64,000 nucleotides of DNA from assembly GCA_930367205.1 (NCBI GenBank), contig OV884013.1, positions 117,638,869 to 117,702,868 of the forward strand, given 5' to 3'. The DNA comes from Acanthosoma haemorrhoidale. Taxonomy: Eukaryota > Arthropoda > Insecta > Hemiptera > Acanthosomatidae. Each line of letters begins with the position of its first letter. The first letter of the stretch is position 1. A program made the position numbers and the translations under genes. The notes below the pieces were generated by a model that was given only the letters and a program-made list of their open reading frames with translations, did not search any database and was not told where the DNA came from. Shown piece by piece: positions 43,331 through 58,843 of the stretch.

Positions 43331-46300
43331 TTAGACTAGATTAGTATCAGGAGAACAGAAGGGAACAGGAGCTCACTTTTACACCGAATATTCCTATTAT
43401 ATCGAAAAAATGCTACTTTTAGACTAGATTAGTATCAGGAGAACAGAAGGGAACAGGAGCTCACTTTTACACCGAATATTCCTATTATATCGAAAAAATG
43501 CTACTTTTAGACGTGATTCGTATCAGGAGAACAGAAGGGAACAGGAGCTCACTTTTACACCGAATATTCCTATTATATCGAAAAAATGCTACTTTTAGAC
43601 TAGATTAGTATCAGGAGAACAGAAGGGAACAGGCGCTCACTTTTACACCCAATATTCCTATTATATCGAAAAAATGCTACTTTTAGACTAGATTAGTATC
43701 AGGAGAACAGAAGGGAACAGGAGCTCACTTTTACACCGAATATTCCTATTATATCGAAAAAATGCTAATTTTAGACTAGATTAGTATCAGGAGAACAGAA
43801 GGGAACAGGAGCTCACTTTTACACCGAATATTCCTATTATATCGAAAAAATGCTACTTTTAGACTAGATTAGTATCAGGAGAACAGAAGGGAACAGGAGC
43901 TCACTTTTACACCGAATATTCCTATTATATCGAAAAAATGCTACTTTTAGACGTGATTCGTATCAGGAGAACAGAAGGGAACAGGAGCTCACTTTTACAC
44001 CGAATATTCCTATTATATCGAAAAAATGCTACTTTTAGACGTGATTCGTATCAGGAGAACAGAAGGGAACAGGAGCTCACTTTTACACCGAATATTCCTA
44101 TTATATCGAAAAAATGCTACTTTTAGACTAGATTAGTATCAGGAGAACAGAAGGGAACAGGAGCTCACTTTTACACCGAATATTCCTATTATATCGAAAA
44201 AATGCTACTTTTAGACTAGATTAGTATCAGGAGAACAGAAGGCAACAGGAGCTTACTTTTACACCCAATATTCCTATTATATCGAAATAATGCTACTTTT
44301 AGACGTGATTCGTATCAGGAGAACAGAAGGGAACAGGAGCTCACTTTTACACCGAATATTCCTATTATATTGAAAAAATGCTACTTTTAGACTAGATTAG
44401 TATCAGGAGAACAGAAGGGAACAGGAGCTCACTTTTGCACCGAATATTCCTATTATATCGAAAAAATGCTACTTTTAGACTAGATTAGTATCAGGAGAAC
44501 AGAAGGGAACAGGAGCTCACTTTAACACCGAATATTCCTATTATATCTAAAAAATGCTACTTTTAGACTAGATTAGTATCAGGAGAACAGAAGGGAACAG
44601 GAGCTCACTTTTACACCGAATATTCCTATTATATCGAAAAAATGCTACTTTTAGACTAGATTAGTATCAGGAGAACAGAAGGGAACAGGAGCTCACTTTT
44701 ACACCGAATATTCCTATTATATCGAAAAAATGCTACTTTTAGACTAGATTAGTATCAGGAGAACAGAAGGGAACAGGAGCTCACTTTTACACCGAATATT
44801 CCTATTATATCGAAAAAATGCTACTTTTAGACTAGATTAGTATCAGGAGAACAGAAGGGAACAGGAGCTCACTTTTACACCGAATATTCCTATTATATCG
44901 AAAAAATGCTACTTTTAGACTAGATTAGTATCAGGAGAACAGAAGGGAACAGGAGCTCACTTTTACGACGAATATTCCTATTATATCGAAAAAATGCTAC
45001 TTTTAGACTAGATTAGTATCAGGAGAACAGAAGGGAACAGGAGCTCACTTTTACACCGAATATTCCTATTATATCGAAAAAATGCTACTTTTAGACTAGA
45101 TTAGTATCAGGAGAACAGAAGGGAACAGGAGCTCACTTTTACACCGAATATTCCGATTATATCGAAAAAATGCTACTTTTAGACTAGATTAGTATCAGGA
45201 GAACAGAAGGGAACAGGAGCTCACTTTTACACCGAATATTCCTATTATATCGAAAAAATGCTACTTTTAGACTAGATTAGTATCAGGAGAACAGAAGGGA
45301 ACAGGAGCTCACTTTTACACCGAATATTCCTATTATATCGAAAAAATGCTACTTTTAGACTAGATTAGTATCAGGAGAACAGAAGGCAACAGGAGCTTAC
45401 TTTTACACCCAATATTCCTATTATATCGAAATAATGCTACTTTTAGACGTGATTCGTATCAGGAGAACAGAAGGGAACAGGAGCTCACTTTTACACCGAA
45501 TATTCCTATTATATTGAAAAAATGCTACTTTTAGACTAGATTAGTATCAGGAAAACAGAAGGGAACAGGAGCTCACTTTTACACCGAATATTCCTATTAT
45601 ATCGAAAAAATGCTACTTTTAGACTAGATTAGTATCAGGAAAACAGAAGGGAACAGGAGCTCACTTTTACACCGAATATTCCTATTATATCGAAAAAATG
45701 CTGCTTTTAGACTAGATTAGTATCAGGAGAACAGAAGGGAACAGGAGCTCACTTTTACACCGAATATTCCTATTATATCGAAAAAATGCTACTTTTAGAC
45801 TAGATTAGTATCAGGAGAACAGAAGGCAACAGGAGCTTACTTTTACACCCAATATTCCTATTATATCGAAATAATGCTACTTTTAGACGTGATTCGTATC
45901 AGGAGAACAGAAGGGAACAGGAGCTCACTTTTACACCGAATATTCCTATTATATCGAAAAAATGCTACTTTTAGACTAGATTAGTATCAGGAGAACAGAA
46001 GGGAACAGGAGCTTACTTTTACACCCAATATTCCTATTATATCGAAATAATGCTACTTTTAGACGTGATTCGTATCAGGAGAACAGAAGGGAACAGGAGC
46101 TCACTTTTACACCAAATATTCCTATTATATCGAAAAAATGCTACTTTTAGACTAGATTAGTATCAGGAGAACAGAAGGGAACAGGCGCTCACTTTTACAC
46201 CCAATATTCCTATTATATCGAAAAAATGCTACTTTTAGACTAGATTAGTATCAGGAGAACAGAAGGGAACAGGAGCTCACTTTTACGACGAATATTCCTA

Positions 46301-47099
46301 TTATATCGAAAAAATGCTACTTTTAGACTAGATTAGTATCAGGAGAACAGAAGGGAACAGGAGCTCACTTTTACACCGAATATTCCTATTATATCGAAAA
46401 AATGCTACTTTTAGACTAGATTAGTATCAGGAGAACAGAAAGGAACAGGAGCTCACTTTTACACCGAATATTCCTATTATATCGAAAAAATGCTACTTTT
46501 AGACTAGATTAGTATCAGGAGAACAGAAGGGAACAGGAGCTCTCTTTTACACCGAATATTCCTATTATATCGAAAAAATGCTACTTTTAGACTAGATTAG
46601 TATCAGGAGAACAGAAGGGAACAGGAGCTCACTTTTACACCGAATATTCCTATTATATCGAAAAAATGCTACTTTTAGACTAGATTAGTATCAGGAGAAC
46701 AGAAGGCAACAGGAGCTTACTTTTACACCCAATATTCCTATTATATCGAAATAATGCTACTTTTAGACGTGATTCGTATCAGGAGAACAGAAGGGAACAG
46801 GAGCTCACTTTTACACCGAATATTCCTATTATATCGAAAAAATGCTACTTTTAGACTAGATTAGTATCAGGAAAACAGAAGGGAACAGGAGCTCACTTTT
46901 ACACCGAATATTCCTATTATATCGAAAAAATGCTGCTTTTAGACTAGATTAGTATCAGGAGAACAGAAGGGAACAGGAGCTCACTTTTACACCGAATATT
47001 CCTATTATATCGAAAAAATGCTACTTTTAGACTAGATTAGTATCAGGAGAACAGAAGGCAACAGGAGCTTACTTTTACACCCAATATTCCTATTATATC

Positions 47100-48360
47100 G
47101 AAATAATGCTACTTTTAGACGTGATTCGTATCAGGAGAACAGAAGGGAACAGGAGCTCACTTTTACACCGAATATTCCTATTATATCGAAAAAATGCTAC
47201 TTTTAGACTAGATTAGTATCAGGAGAACAGAAGGGAACAGGCGCTCACTTTTACACCCAATATTCCTATTATATCGAAAAAATGCTACTTTTAGACTAGA
47301 TTAGTATCAGGAGAACAGAAAGGAACAGGAGCTCACTTTTACACCGAATATTTCTATTATATCGAAATAATGCTACTTTTAGACGGCATTCGTATTAGGA
47401 GAACAGAAGGCAACAGGAGCTCACTATTTCTCCCAATATTCCTATTATATCGAAAAAATGCGACGTTTAGACGGGATTCATATTACAAGAACAGAAGGTA
47501 ACAAGAGCTCACTATTTCACCCAATATTCCTATTATATCAAAAAAATGCTAGTTTTAGACGGGATTCGTATCAGGAAAACAGAGGGCTACAGGAGCTTAC
47601 TTTTACACCGAATATTCCTATTATATCGAAAAAATGCTACTTTTAGACGGCATTCGTATCAGGAGAGCAAAAGGCAATAGGAGCTCACTTTTACACCGAA
47701 TATTCCTATTATATCGAAAAAATGATACTTTTAGACGGGATTCGAATCAGAAGAACAGAAGGGAACAGGAGCTCACTATTTCACTCAATATTCCTATTAT
47801 ATCGAAAAAATAATACATTTAGACTAGATTAGTATCAGGAGAACAGAAGGGAACAGGAGCTCACTTTTACACCGAATATTCCTAATATATCGAAAAAATG
47901 CTACTTTTAGACTAGATTAGTATCAGGAGAACAGAAGGGAACAGGAGCTCACTTTTACGACGAATATTCCTATTATATCGAAAAAATGCTACTTTTAGAC
48001 TAGATTAGTATCAGGAGAACAGAAGGGAACAGGAGCTCACTTTTACACTGAATATTCCTATTATATCGAAAAAATGCTACTTTTAGACGTGATTCGTATC
48101 ATGAGAACAGAAGGCAACAGGAGCTTACTTTTACACCCAATATTCCTATTATATCGAAATAATGCTACTTTTAGACGTGATTCGTATCATGAGAACAGAA
48201 GGGAACAGGAGCTCACTTTTACACCGAATATTCCTATGATATCGAAAAAATGCTACTTTTAGACTAGATTAGTATCAGGAGAACAGAAGGGAACAGGAGC
48301 TCACTTTTACACCGAATATTCCTATTATATCGAAAAAATGCTACTCTTAGACTAGATTAG
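47100..48360 (+). repeat. 15-unit (1,320-bp) block, copy 1
   Basis: Includes a cassette copy (GCGACG at 47,460, with ATATTACAAGAAC in place of ATATTAGAAGAAC) and a CGTATCATGAG pair at 48,094. All recur 1,320 bp later. Confidence 0.8.
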
Positions 48361-48419
48361 TATCAGGAGAACAGAAGGGAACAGGAGCTTACTTTTACAC
48401 CCAATATTCCTATTATATC

Positions 48420-49680
48420 GAAATAATGCTACTTTTAGACGTGATTCGTATCAGGAGAACAGAAGGGAACAGGAGCTCACTTTTACACCGAATATTCCTA
48501 TTATATCGAAAAAATGCTACTTTTAGACTAGATTAGTATCAGGAGAACAGAAGGGAACAGGCGCTCACTTTTACACCCAATATTCCTATTATATCGAAAA
48601 AATGCTACTTTTAGACTAGATTAGTATCAGGAGAACAGAAAGGAACAGGAGCTCACTTTTACACCGAATATTTCTATTATATCGAAATAATGCTACTTTT
48701 AGACGGCATTCGTATTAGGAGAACAGAAGGCAACAGGAGCTCACTATTTCTCCCAATATTCCTATTATATCGAAAAAATGCGACGTTTAGACGGGATTCA
48801 TATTACAAGAACAGAAGGTAACAAGAGCTCACTATTTCACCCAATATTCCTATTATATCAAAAAAATGCTAGTTTTAGACGGGATTCGTATCAGGAAAAC
48901 AGAGGGCTACAGGAGCTTACTTTTACACCGAATATTCCTATTATATCGAAAAAATGCTACTTTTAGACGGCATTCGTATCAGGAGAGCAAAAGGCAACAG
49001 GAGCTCACTTTTACACCGAATATTCCTATTATATCGAAAAAATGATACTTTTAGACGGGATTCGAATCAGAAGAACAGAAGGGAACAGGAGCTCACTATT
49101 TCACTCAATATTCCTATTATATCGAAAAAATAATACATTTAGACTAGATTAGTATCAGGAGAACAGAAGGGAACAGGAGCTCACTTTTACACCGAATATT
49201 CCTAATATATCGAAAAAATGCTACTTTTAGACTAGATTAGTATCAGGAGAACAGAAGGGAACAGGAGCTCACTTTTACACCGAATATTCCTATTATATCG
49301 AAAAAATGCTACTTTTAGACTAGATTAGTATCAGGAGAACAGAAGGGAACAGGAGCTCACTTTTACACCGAATATTCCTATTATATCGAAAAAATGCTAC
49401 TTTTAGACGTGATTCGTATCATGAGAACAGAAGGCAACAGGAGCTTACTTTTACACCCAATATTCCTATTATATCGAAATAATGCTACTTTTAGACGTGA
49501 TTCGTATCATGAGAACAGAAGGGAACAGGAGCTCACTTTTACACCGAATATTCCTATTATATCGAAAAAATGCTACTTTTAGACTAGATTAGTATCAGGA
49601 GAACAGAAGGGAACAGGAGCTCACTTTTACACCGAATATTCCTATTATATCGAAAAAATGCTACTTTTAGACTAGATTAG
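48420..49680 (+). repeat. 15-unit (1,320-bp) block, copy 2
   Basis: Tandem copy of the previous block (cassette at 48,778, CGTATCATGAG pair at 49,414). A third, partial occurrence lies at about 51,160-52,320, offset by a further 2,630 bp. Confidence 0.8.
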
Positions 49681-50179
49681 TATCAGGATAACAGAAGGGA
49701 ACAGGAGCTCACTTTTACACCGAATATTCCTATTATATCGAAAAAATGCTACTTTTAGACTAGATTAGTATCAGGAGAACAGAAGGCAACAGGAGCTTAC
49801 TTTTACACCCAATATTCCTATTATATCGAAAAAATGCTACTTTTAGACTAGATTAGTATCAGGAGAACAGAAGGGAACAGGAGCTCACTTTTACACCGAA
49901 TATTCCTATTATATCGAAAAAATGCTACTTTTAGACTAGATTAGTATCAGGAGAACAGAAGGGAACAAGAGCTCACTTTTACACCGAATATTCCTATTAT
50001 ATCGAAAAAATGCTACTTTTAGACTAGATTAGTATCAGGAGAACAGAAGGGAACAGGAGCTCACTTTTACACCGAATATTCCTATTATATCGAAATAATG
50101 CTACTTTTAGACGTGATTCGTATCAGGAGAACAGAAGGGAACAGGAGCTCACTTTTACACCGAATATTCCTATTATATC

Positions 50180-52985
50180 GAAAAAAATGCTACTTTTAGA
50201 CTAGATTAGTATCAGGAGAACAGAAGGGAACAGGAGCTCGCTTTTACACCGAATATTCCTATTATATCGAAAAAATGCTACTTTTAGACTAGATTAGTAT
50301 CAGGAGAATAGAAGGGAACAGGAGCTCACTTTTACACCGAATATTCCTATGATATCGAAAAAATGCTACTTTTAGACTAGATTAGTATCAGGAGAACAGA
50401 AGGGAACAGGAGCTCGCTTTTACACCGAATATTCCTATTATATCGAAAAAATGCTACTTTTAGACTAGATTAGTATCAGGAGAACAGGAGCTCACTTTTA
50501 CACCGAATATTCCTATTATATCGAAAAAATGCTACTTTTAGACAAGATTAGTATCAGGAGAACGGAAGGGAACAGGAGCTCACTTTTACACTGAATATTC
50601 CTATTATATCGAAAAAATGCTACTTTTAGACTAGATTAGTTCAGGAGAACAGAAGGGAACAGGAGCTCACTTTTACACCGAATATTCCTATTATCTCGAA
50701 AAAATGCTACTTTTAGACTAGATTAGTATCAGGAGAACAGAAGGGAACAGGAGCTCTCTTTTACACCGAATATTCCTATTATATCGAAAAAATGCTACTT
50801 TTAGACTAGATTAGTATCAGGAGAGCAGAAGGGAACAGGAGCTCACTTTTACACCGAATATTCCTATTATATCGAAATAATGCTACTTTTAGACGTGATT
50901 AGTATCAGGAGAACAGAAGGGAACAGGAGCTCGCTTTTACACCGAATATTCCTATTATATCGAAAAAATGCTACTTTTAGACTAGATTAGTATCAGGAAA
51001 ACAGAAGGGAACAGGAGCTCACTTTTACACCGAATATTCCTATTATATCGAAAAAATGCTGCTTTTAGACTAGATTAGTATCAGGAGAACAGAAGGGAAC
51101 AGGAGCTCACTTTTACACCGAATATTCCTATTATATCGAAAAAATGCTACTTTTAGACTAGATTAGTATCAGGAGAACAGAAGGGAACAGGCGCTCACTT
51201 TTACACCCAATATTCCTATTATATCGAAAAAATGCTACTTTTAGACTAGATTAGTATCAGGAGAACAGAAAGGAACAGGAGCTCACTTTTACACCGAATA
51301 TTTCTATTATATCGAAATAATGCTACTTTTAGACGGCATTCGTATTAGGAGAACAGAAGGCAACAGGAGCTCACTATTTCTCCCAATATTCCTATTATAT
51401 CGAAAAAATGCGACGTTTAGACGGGATTCATATTACAAGAACAGAAGGTAACAAGAGCTCACTATTTCACCCAATATTCCTATTATATCAAAAAAATGCT
51501 AGTTTTAGACGGGATTCGTATCAGGAAAACAGAGGGCTACAGGAGCTTACTTTTACACCGAATATTCCTATTATATCGAAAAAATGCTACTTTTAGACGG
51601 CATTCGTATCAGGAGAGCAAAAGGCAACAGGAGCTCACTTTTACACCGAATATTCCTATTATATCGAAAAAATGATACTTTTAGACGGGATTCGAATCAG
51701 AAGAACAGAAGGGAACAGGAGCTCACTATTTCACTCAATATTCCTATTATATCGAAAAAATAATACATTTAGACTAGATTAGTATCAGGAGAACAGAAGG
51801 GAACAGGAGCTCACTTTTACACCGAATATTCCTAATATATCGAAAAAATGCTACTTTTAGACTAGATTAGTATCAGGAGAACAGAAGGGAACAGGAGCTC
51901 ACTTTTACACCGAATATTCCTATTATATCGAAAAAATGCTACTTTTAGACTAGATTAGTATCAGGAGAACAGAAGGGAACAGGAGCTCACTTTTACACCG
52001 AATATTCCTATTATATCGAAAAAATGCTACTTTTAGACGTGATTCGTATCATGAGAACAGAAGGCAACAGGAGCTTACTTTTACACCCAATATTCCTATT
52101 ATATCGAAATAATGCTACTTTTAGACGTGATTCGTATCATGAGAACAGAAGGGAACAGGAGCTCACTTTTACACCGAATATTCCTATTATATCGAAAAAA
52201 TGCTACTTTTAGACTAGATTAGTATCAGGAGAACAGAAGGGAACAGGAGCTCACTTTTACACCGAATATTCCTATTATATCGAAAAAATGCTACTTTTAG
52301 ACTAGATTAGTATCAGGATAACAGAAGGGAACAGGAGCTCACTTTTACACCGAATATTCCTATTATATCGAAAAAATGCTACTTTTAGACTAGATTAGTA
52401 TCAGGAGAACAGAAGGGAACAGGAGCTTACTTTTACACCCAATATTCCTATTATATCGAAAAAATGCTACTTTTAGACTAGATTAGTATCAGGAGAACAG
52501 AAGGGAACAGGAGCTCACTTTTACACCGAATATTCCTATTATATCGAAAAAATGCTACTTTTAGACTAGATTAGTATCAGGAGAACAGAAGGGAACAGGA
52601 GCTCACTTTTACACCGAATATTCCTATTATATCGAAAAAATGCTACTTTTAGACTAGATTAGTATCAGGAGAACAGAAGGGAACAGGAGCTCACTTTTAC
52701 ACCGAATATTCCTATTATATCGAAAAAATGCTACTTTTAGACTAGATTAGTATCAGGAGAACAGAAGGGAACAAGAGCTCACTTTTACACCGAATATTCC
52801 TATTATATCGAAAAAATGCTACTTTTAGACTAGATTAGTATCAGGAGAACAGAAGGGAACAGGAGCTCACTTTTACACCGAATATTCCTATTATATCGAA
52901 ATAATGCTACTTTTAGACGTGATTCGTATCAGGAGAACAGAAGGGAACAGGAGCTCACTTTTACACCGAATATTCCTATTATATC
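50180..52985 (+). repeat. Macro-repeat copy 1, marked by a 7-A unit
   Basis: Begins at a unit with one extra A (CGAAAAAAATGC, 50,180). The same 89-bp unit recurs at 52,986, 56,135 and 58,844, each time followed by similar CTCGC, TATGATATCG, 78-bp and ACAAGATTAG units. Copy 1 also contains the full cassette at 51,408. Confidence 0.75.
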
Positions 52986-55900
52986 GAAAAAAATGCTACT
53001 TTTAGACTAGATTAGTATCAGGAGAACAGAAGGGAACAGGAGCTCACTTTTACACCGAATATTCCTATTATATCGAAAAAATGCTACTTTTAGACTAGAT
53101 TAGTATCAGGAGAACAGAAGGGAACAGGAGCTCACTTTTACACCGAATATTCCTATGATATCGAAAAAATGTTACTTTTAGACTAGATTAGTATCAGGAG
53201 AACAGAAGGGAACAGGAGCTCGCTTTTACACCGAATATTCCTATTATATCGAAAAAATGCTACTTTTAGACTAGATTAGTATCAGGAGAACAGGAGCTCA
53301 CTTTTACACCGAATATTCCTATTATATCGAAAAAATGCTACTTTTAGACAAGATTAGTATCAGGAGAACGGAAGGGAACAGGAGCTCACTTTTACACTGA
53401 ATATTCCTATTATATCGAAAAAATGCTACTTTTAGACTAGATTAGTATCAGGAGAACAGAAGGGAACAGGAGCTCACTTTTACACCGAATATTCCTATTA
53501 TATCGAAAAAATGCTACTTTTAGACTAGATTAGTATCAGGAGAACAGAAGGGAACAGGAGCTCTCTTTTACACCGAATATTCCTATTATATCGAAAAAAT
53601 GCTACTTTTAGACTAGATTAGTATCAGGAGAACAGAAGGGAACAGGAGCTCACTTTTACACCGAATATTCCTATTATATCGAAATAATGCTACTTTTAGA
53701 CGTGATTAGTATCAGGAGAACAGAAGGGAACAGGAGCTCGCTTTTACACCGAATATTCCTATTATATCGAAAAAATGCTACTTTTAGACTAGATTAGTAT
53801 CAGGAGAACAGAAGGGAACAGGAGCTCACTTTTACACCGAATATTCCTATGATATCGAAAAAATGCTACTTTTAGACTAGATTAGTATCAGGAGAACAGA
53901 AGGGAACAGGAGCTCACTTTTACACTGAATATTCCTATTATATCGAAAAAATGCTACTTTTAGACTAGATTAGTATCAGGAGAACAGGAGCTCACTTTTA
54001 CACCGAATATTCCTATTATATCGAAAAAATGCTACTTTTAGACAAGATTAGTATGAGGAGAACAGAAGGGAACAGTAGCTCACTTTTACACCGAATATTC
54101 CTATTATATCGAAAAAATGCTACTTTTAGACTAGATTAGTATCAGGAGAACAAAAGGGAACAGGAGCTCACTTTTACACCGAATATTCCTATTATATCGA
54201 AATAATGCTACTTTTAGACGTGATTCGTATCAGGAGAACAGAAGGGAACAGGAGCTCACTTTTACACCGAATATTCCTATTATATCGAAAAAATGCTACT
54301 CTTAGACGGCATTCGTATCAGGAGAGCAAAAGGCAACAGGAGCTCACTTTTACACCGAATATTCCTATTATATCGAAAAAATGATACTTTTAGACGGGAT
54401 TCGAATCAGAAGAACAGAAGGGAACAGGAGCTCACTATTTCACTCAATATTCCTATTATATCGAAAAAATAATACATTTAGACTAGATTAGTATCAGGAG
54501 AACAGAAGGGAACAGGAGCTCACTTTTACACCGAATATTCCTAATATATCGAAAAAATGCTACTTTTAGACTAGATTAGTATCAGGAGAACAGAAGGGAA
54601 CAGGAGCTCACTTTTACGACGAATATTCCTATTATATCGAAAAAATGCTACTTTTAGACTAGATTAGTATCAGGAGAACAGAAGGGAACAGGAGCTCACT
54701 TTTACACCGAATATTCCTATTATATCGAAAAAATGCTACTTTTAGACGTGATTCGTATCATGAGAACAGAAGGCAACAGGAGCTTACTTTTACACCCAAT
54801 ATTCCTATTATATCGAAATAATGCTACTTTTAGACGTGATTCGTATCATGAGAACAGAAGGGAACAGGAGCTCACTTTTACACCGAATATTCCTATGATA
54901 TCGAAAAAATGCTACTTTTAGACTAGATTAGTATCAGGAGAACAGAAGGCAACAGGAGCTTACTTTTACACCCAATATTCCTATTATATCGAAATAATGC
55001 TACTTTTAGACGTGATTCGTATCAGGAGAACAGAAGGGAACAGGAGCTCACTTTTACGACGAATATTCCTATTATATCGAAAAAATGCTACTTTTAGACT
55101 AGATTAGTATCAGGAGAACAGAAGGGAACAGGAGCTCACTTTTACACCGAATATTCCTATTATATCGAAAAAATGCTACTTTTAGACGTGATTCGTATCA
55201 TGAGAACAGAAGGCAACAGGAGCTTACTTTTACACCCAATATTCCTATTATATCGAAATAATGCTACTTTTAGACGTGATTCGTATCATGAGAACAGAAG
55301 GGAACAGGAGCTCACTTTTACACCGAATATTCCTATGATATCGAAAAAATGCTACTTTTAGACTAGATTAGTATCAGGAGAACAGAAGGGAACAGGAGCT
55401 CACTTTTACACCGAATATTCCTATTATATCGAAAAAATGCTACTTTTAGACTAGATTAGTATCAGGATAACAGAAGGGAACAGGAGCTCACTTTTACACC
55501 GAATATTCCTATTATATCGAAAAAATGCTACTTTTAGACTAGATTAGTATCAGGAGAACAGAAGGCAACAGGAGCTTACTTTTACACCCAATATTCCTAT
55601 TATATCGAAAAAATGCTACTTTTAGACTAGATTAGTATCAGGAGAACAGAAGGGAACAGGAGCTCACTTTTACACCGAATATTCCTATTATATCGAAAAA
55701 ATGCTACTTTTAGACTAGATTAGTATCAGGAGAACAGAAGGGAACAGGAGCTCACTTTTACACCGAATATTCCTATTATATCGAAAAAATGCTACTTTTA
55801 GACTAGATTAGTATCAGGAGAACAGAAGGGAACAGGAGCTCACTTTTACACCGAATATTCCTATTATATCGAAAAAATGCTACTTTTAGACTAGATTAGT

Positions 55901-56134
55901 ATCAGGAGAACAGAAGGGAACAAGAGCTCACTTTTACACCGAATATTCCTATTATATCGAAAAAATGCTACTTTTAGACTAGATTAGTATCAGGAGAACA
56001 GAAGGGAACAGGAGCTCACTTTTACACCGAATATTCCTATTATATCGAAATAATGCTACTTTTAGACGTGATTCGTATCAGGAGAACAGAAGGGAACAGG
56101 AGCTCACTTTTACACCGAATATTCCTATTATATC
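52986..56134 (+). repeat. Macro-repeat copy 2 (3,149 bp)
   Basis: Runs to the next 7-A unit. It is longer than the following copy by 440 bp (five units) because the segment at 54,733 is tandemly duplicated at 55,173. Confidence 0.75.
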
Positions 56135-58843
56135 GAAAAAAATGCTACTTTTAGACTAGATTAGTATCAGGAGAACAGAAGGGAACAGGAGCTCACTTTT
56201 ACACCGAATATTCCTATTATATCGAAAAAATGCTACTTTTAGACTAGATTAGTATCAGGAGAACAGAAGGGAACAGGAGCTCACTTTTACACCGAATATT
56301 CCTATGATATCGAAAAAATGTTACTTTTAGACTAGATTAGTATCAGGAGAACAGAAGGGAACAGGAGCTCGCTTTTACACCGAATATTCCTATTATATCG
56401 AAAAAATGCTACTTTTAGACTAGATTAGTATCAGGAGAACAGGAGCTCACTTTTACACCGAATATTCCTATTATATCGAAAAAATGCTACTTTTAGACAA
56501 GATTAGTATCAGGAGAACGGAAGGGAACAGGAGCTCACTTTTACACTGAATATTCCTATTATATCGAAAAAATGCTACTTTTAGACTAGATTAGTATCAG
56601 GAGAACAGAAGGGAACAGGAGCTCACTTTTACACCGAATATTCCTATTATATCGAAAAAATGCTACTTTTAGACTAGATTAGTATCAGGAGAACAGAAGG
56701 GAACAGGAGCTCTCTTTTACACCGAATATTCCTATTATATCGAAAAAATGCTACTTTTAGACTAGATTAGTATCAGGAGAGCAGAAGGGAACAGGAGCTC
56801 ACTTTTACACCGAATATTCCTATTATATCGAAATAATGCTACTTTTAGACGTGATTAGTATCAGGAGAACAGAAGGGAACAGGAGCTCGCTTTTACACCG
56901 AATATTCCTATTATATCGAAAAAATGCTACTTTTAGACTAGATTAGTATCAGGAGAACAGAAGGGAACAGGAGCTCACTTTTACACCGAATATTCCTATT
57001 ATATCGAAAAAATGCTACTTTTAGACTAGATTAGTATCAGGAGAACAGAAGGGAACAGGAGCTCACTTTTACACTGAATATTCCTATTATATCGAAAAAA
57101 TGCTACTTTTAGACTAGATTAGTATCAGGAGAACAGGAGCTCACTTTTACACCGAATATTCCTATTATATCGAAAAAATGCTACTTTTAGACAAGATTAG
57201 TATGAGGAGAACAGAAGGGAACAGTAGCTCACTTTTACACCGAATATTCCTATTATATCGAAAAAATGCTACTTTTAGACTAGATTAGTATCAGGAGAAC
57301 AGAAGGGAACAGGAGCTCACTTTTACACCGAATATTCCTATTATATCGAAATAATGCTACTTTTAGACGTGATTCGTATCAGGAGAACAGAAGGGAACAG
57401 GAGCTCACTTTTACACCGAATATTCCTATTATATCGAAAAAATGCTACTCTTAGACGGCATTCGTATCAGGAGAGCAAAAGGCAACAGGAGCTCACTTTT
57501 ACACCGAATATTCCTATTATATCGAAAAAATGATACTTTTAGACGGGATTCGAATCAGAAGAACAGAAGGGAACAGGAGCTCACTATTTCACTCAATATT
57601 CCTATTATATCGAAAAAATAATACATTTAGACTAGATTAGTATCAGGAGAACAGAAGGGAACAGGAGCTCACTTTTACACCGAATATTCCTAATATATCG
57701 AAAAAATGCTACTTTTAGACTAGATTAGTATCAGGAGAACAGAAGGGAACAGGAGCTCACTTTTACGACGAATATTCCTATTATATCGAAAAAATGCTAC
57801 TTTTAGACTAGATTAGTATCAGGAGAACAGAAGGGAACAGGAGCTCACTTTTACACCGAATATTCCTATTATATCGAAAAAATGCTACTTTTAGACGTGA
57901 TTCGTATCATGAGAACAGAAGGCAACAGGAGCTTACTTTTACACCCAATATTCCTATTATATCGAAATAATGCTACTTTTAGACGTGATTCGTATCATGA
58001 GAACAGAAGGGAACAGGAGCTCACTTTTACACCGAATATTCCTATTATATCGAAAAAATGCTACTTTTAGACTAGATTAGTATCAGGAGAACAGAAGGGA
58101 ACAGGAGCTCACTTTTACACCGAATATTCCTATTATATCGAAAAAATGCTACTTTTAGACTAGATTAGTATCAGGATAACAGAAGGGAACAGGAGCTCAC
58201 TTTTACACCGAATATTCCTATTATATCGAAAAAATGCTACTTTTAGACTAGATTAGTATCAGGAGAACAGAAGGCAACAGGAGCTTACTTTTACACCCAA
58301 TATTCCTATTATATCGAAAAAATGCTACTTTTAGACTAGATTAGTATCAGGAGAACAGAAGGGAACAGGAGCTCACTTTTACACCGAATATTCCTATTAT
58401 ATCGAAAAAATGCTACTTTTAGACTAGATTAGTATCAGGAGAACAGAAGGGAACAGGAGCTCACTTTTACACCGAATATTCCTATTATATCGAAAAAATG
58501 CTACTTTTAGACTAGATTAGTATCAGGAGAACAGAAGGGAACAGGAGCTCACTTTTACACCGAATATTCCTATTATATCGAAAAAATGCTACTTTTAGAC
58601 TAGATTAGTATCAGGAGAACAGAAGGGAACAAGAGCTCACTTTTACACCGAATATTCCTATTATATCGAAAAAATGCTACTTTTAGACTAGATTAGTATC
58701 AGGAGAACAGAAGGGAACAGGAGCTCACTTTTACACCGAATATTCCTATTATATCGAAATAATGCTACTTTTAGACGTGATTCGTATCAGGAGAACAGAA
58801 GGGAACAGGAGCTCACTTTTACACCGAATATTCCTATTATATC
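56135..58843 (+). repeat. Macro-repeat copy 3 (2,709 bp)
   Basis: Same marker order as copy 2 without the five-unit duplication; 78-bp units lie at about 56,440 and 57,135. Confidence 0.75.

Noticed and set aside
32166..58070. Repeated 62-codon open frames in the 88-bp array
   Set aside because: They arise wherever variant units without TAG-ACTAG stops stand together. 88 is not a multiple of 3, so the frame shifts at each unit and the products are three readings of the same DNA. There is no start context and no codon-level constraint.
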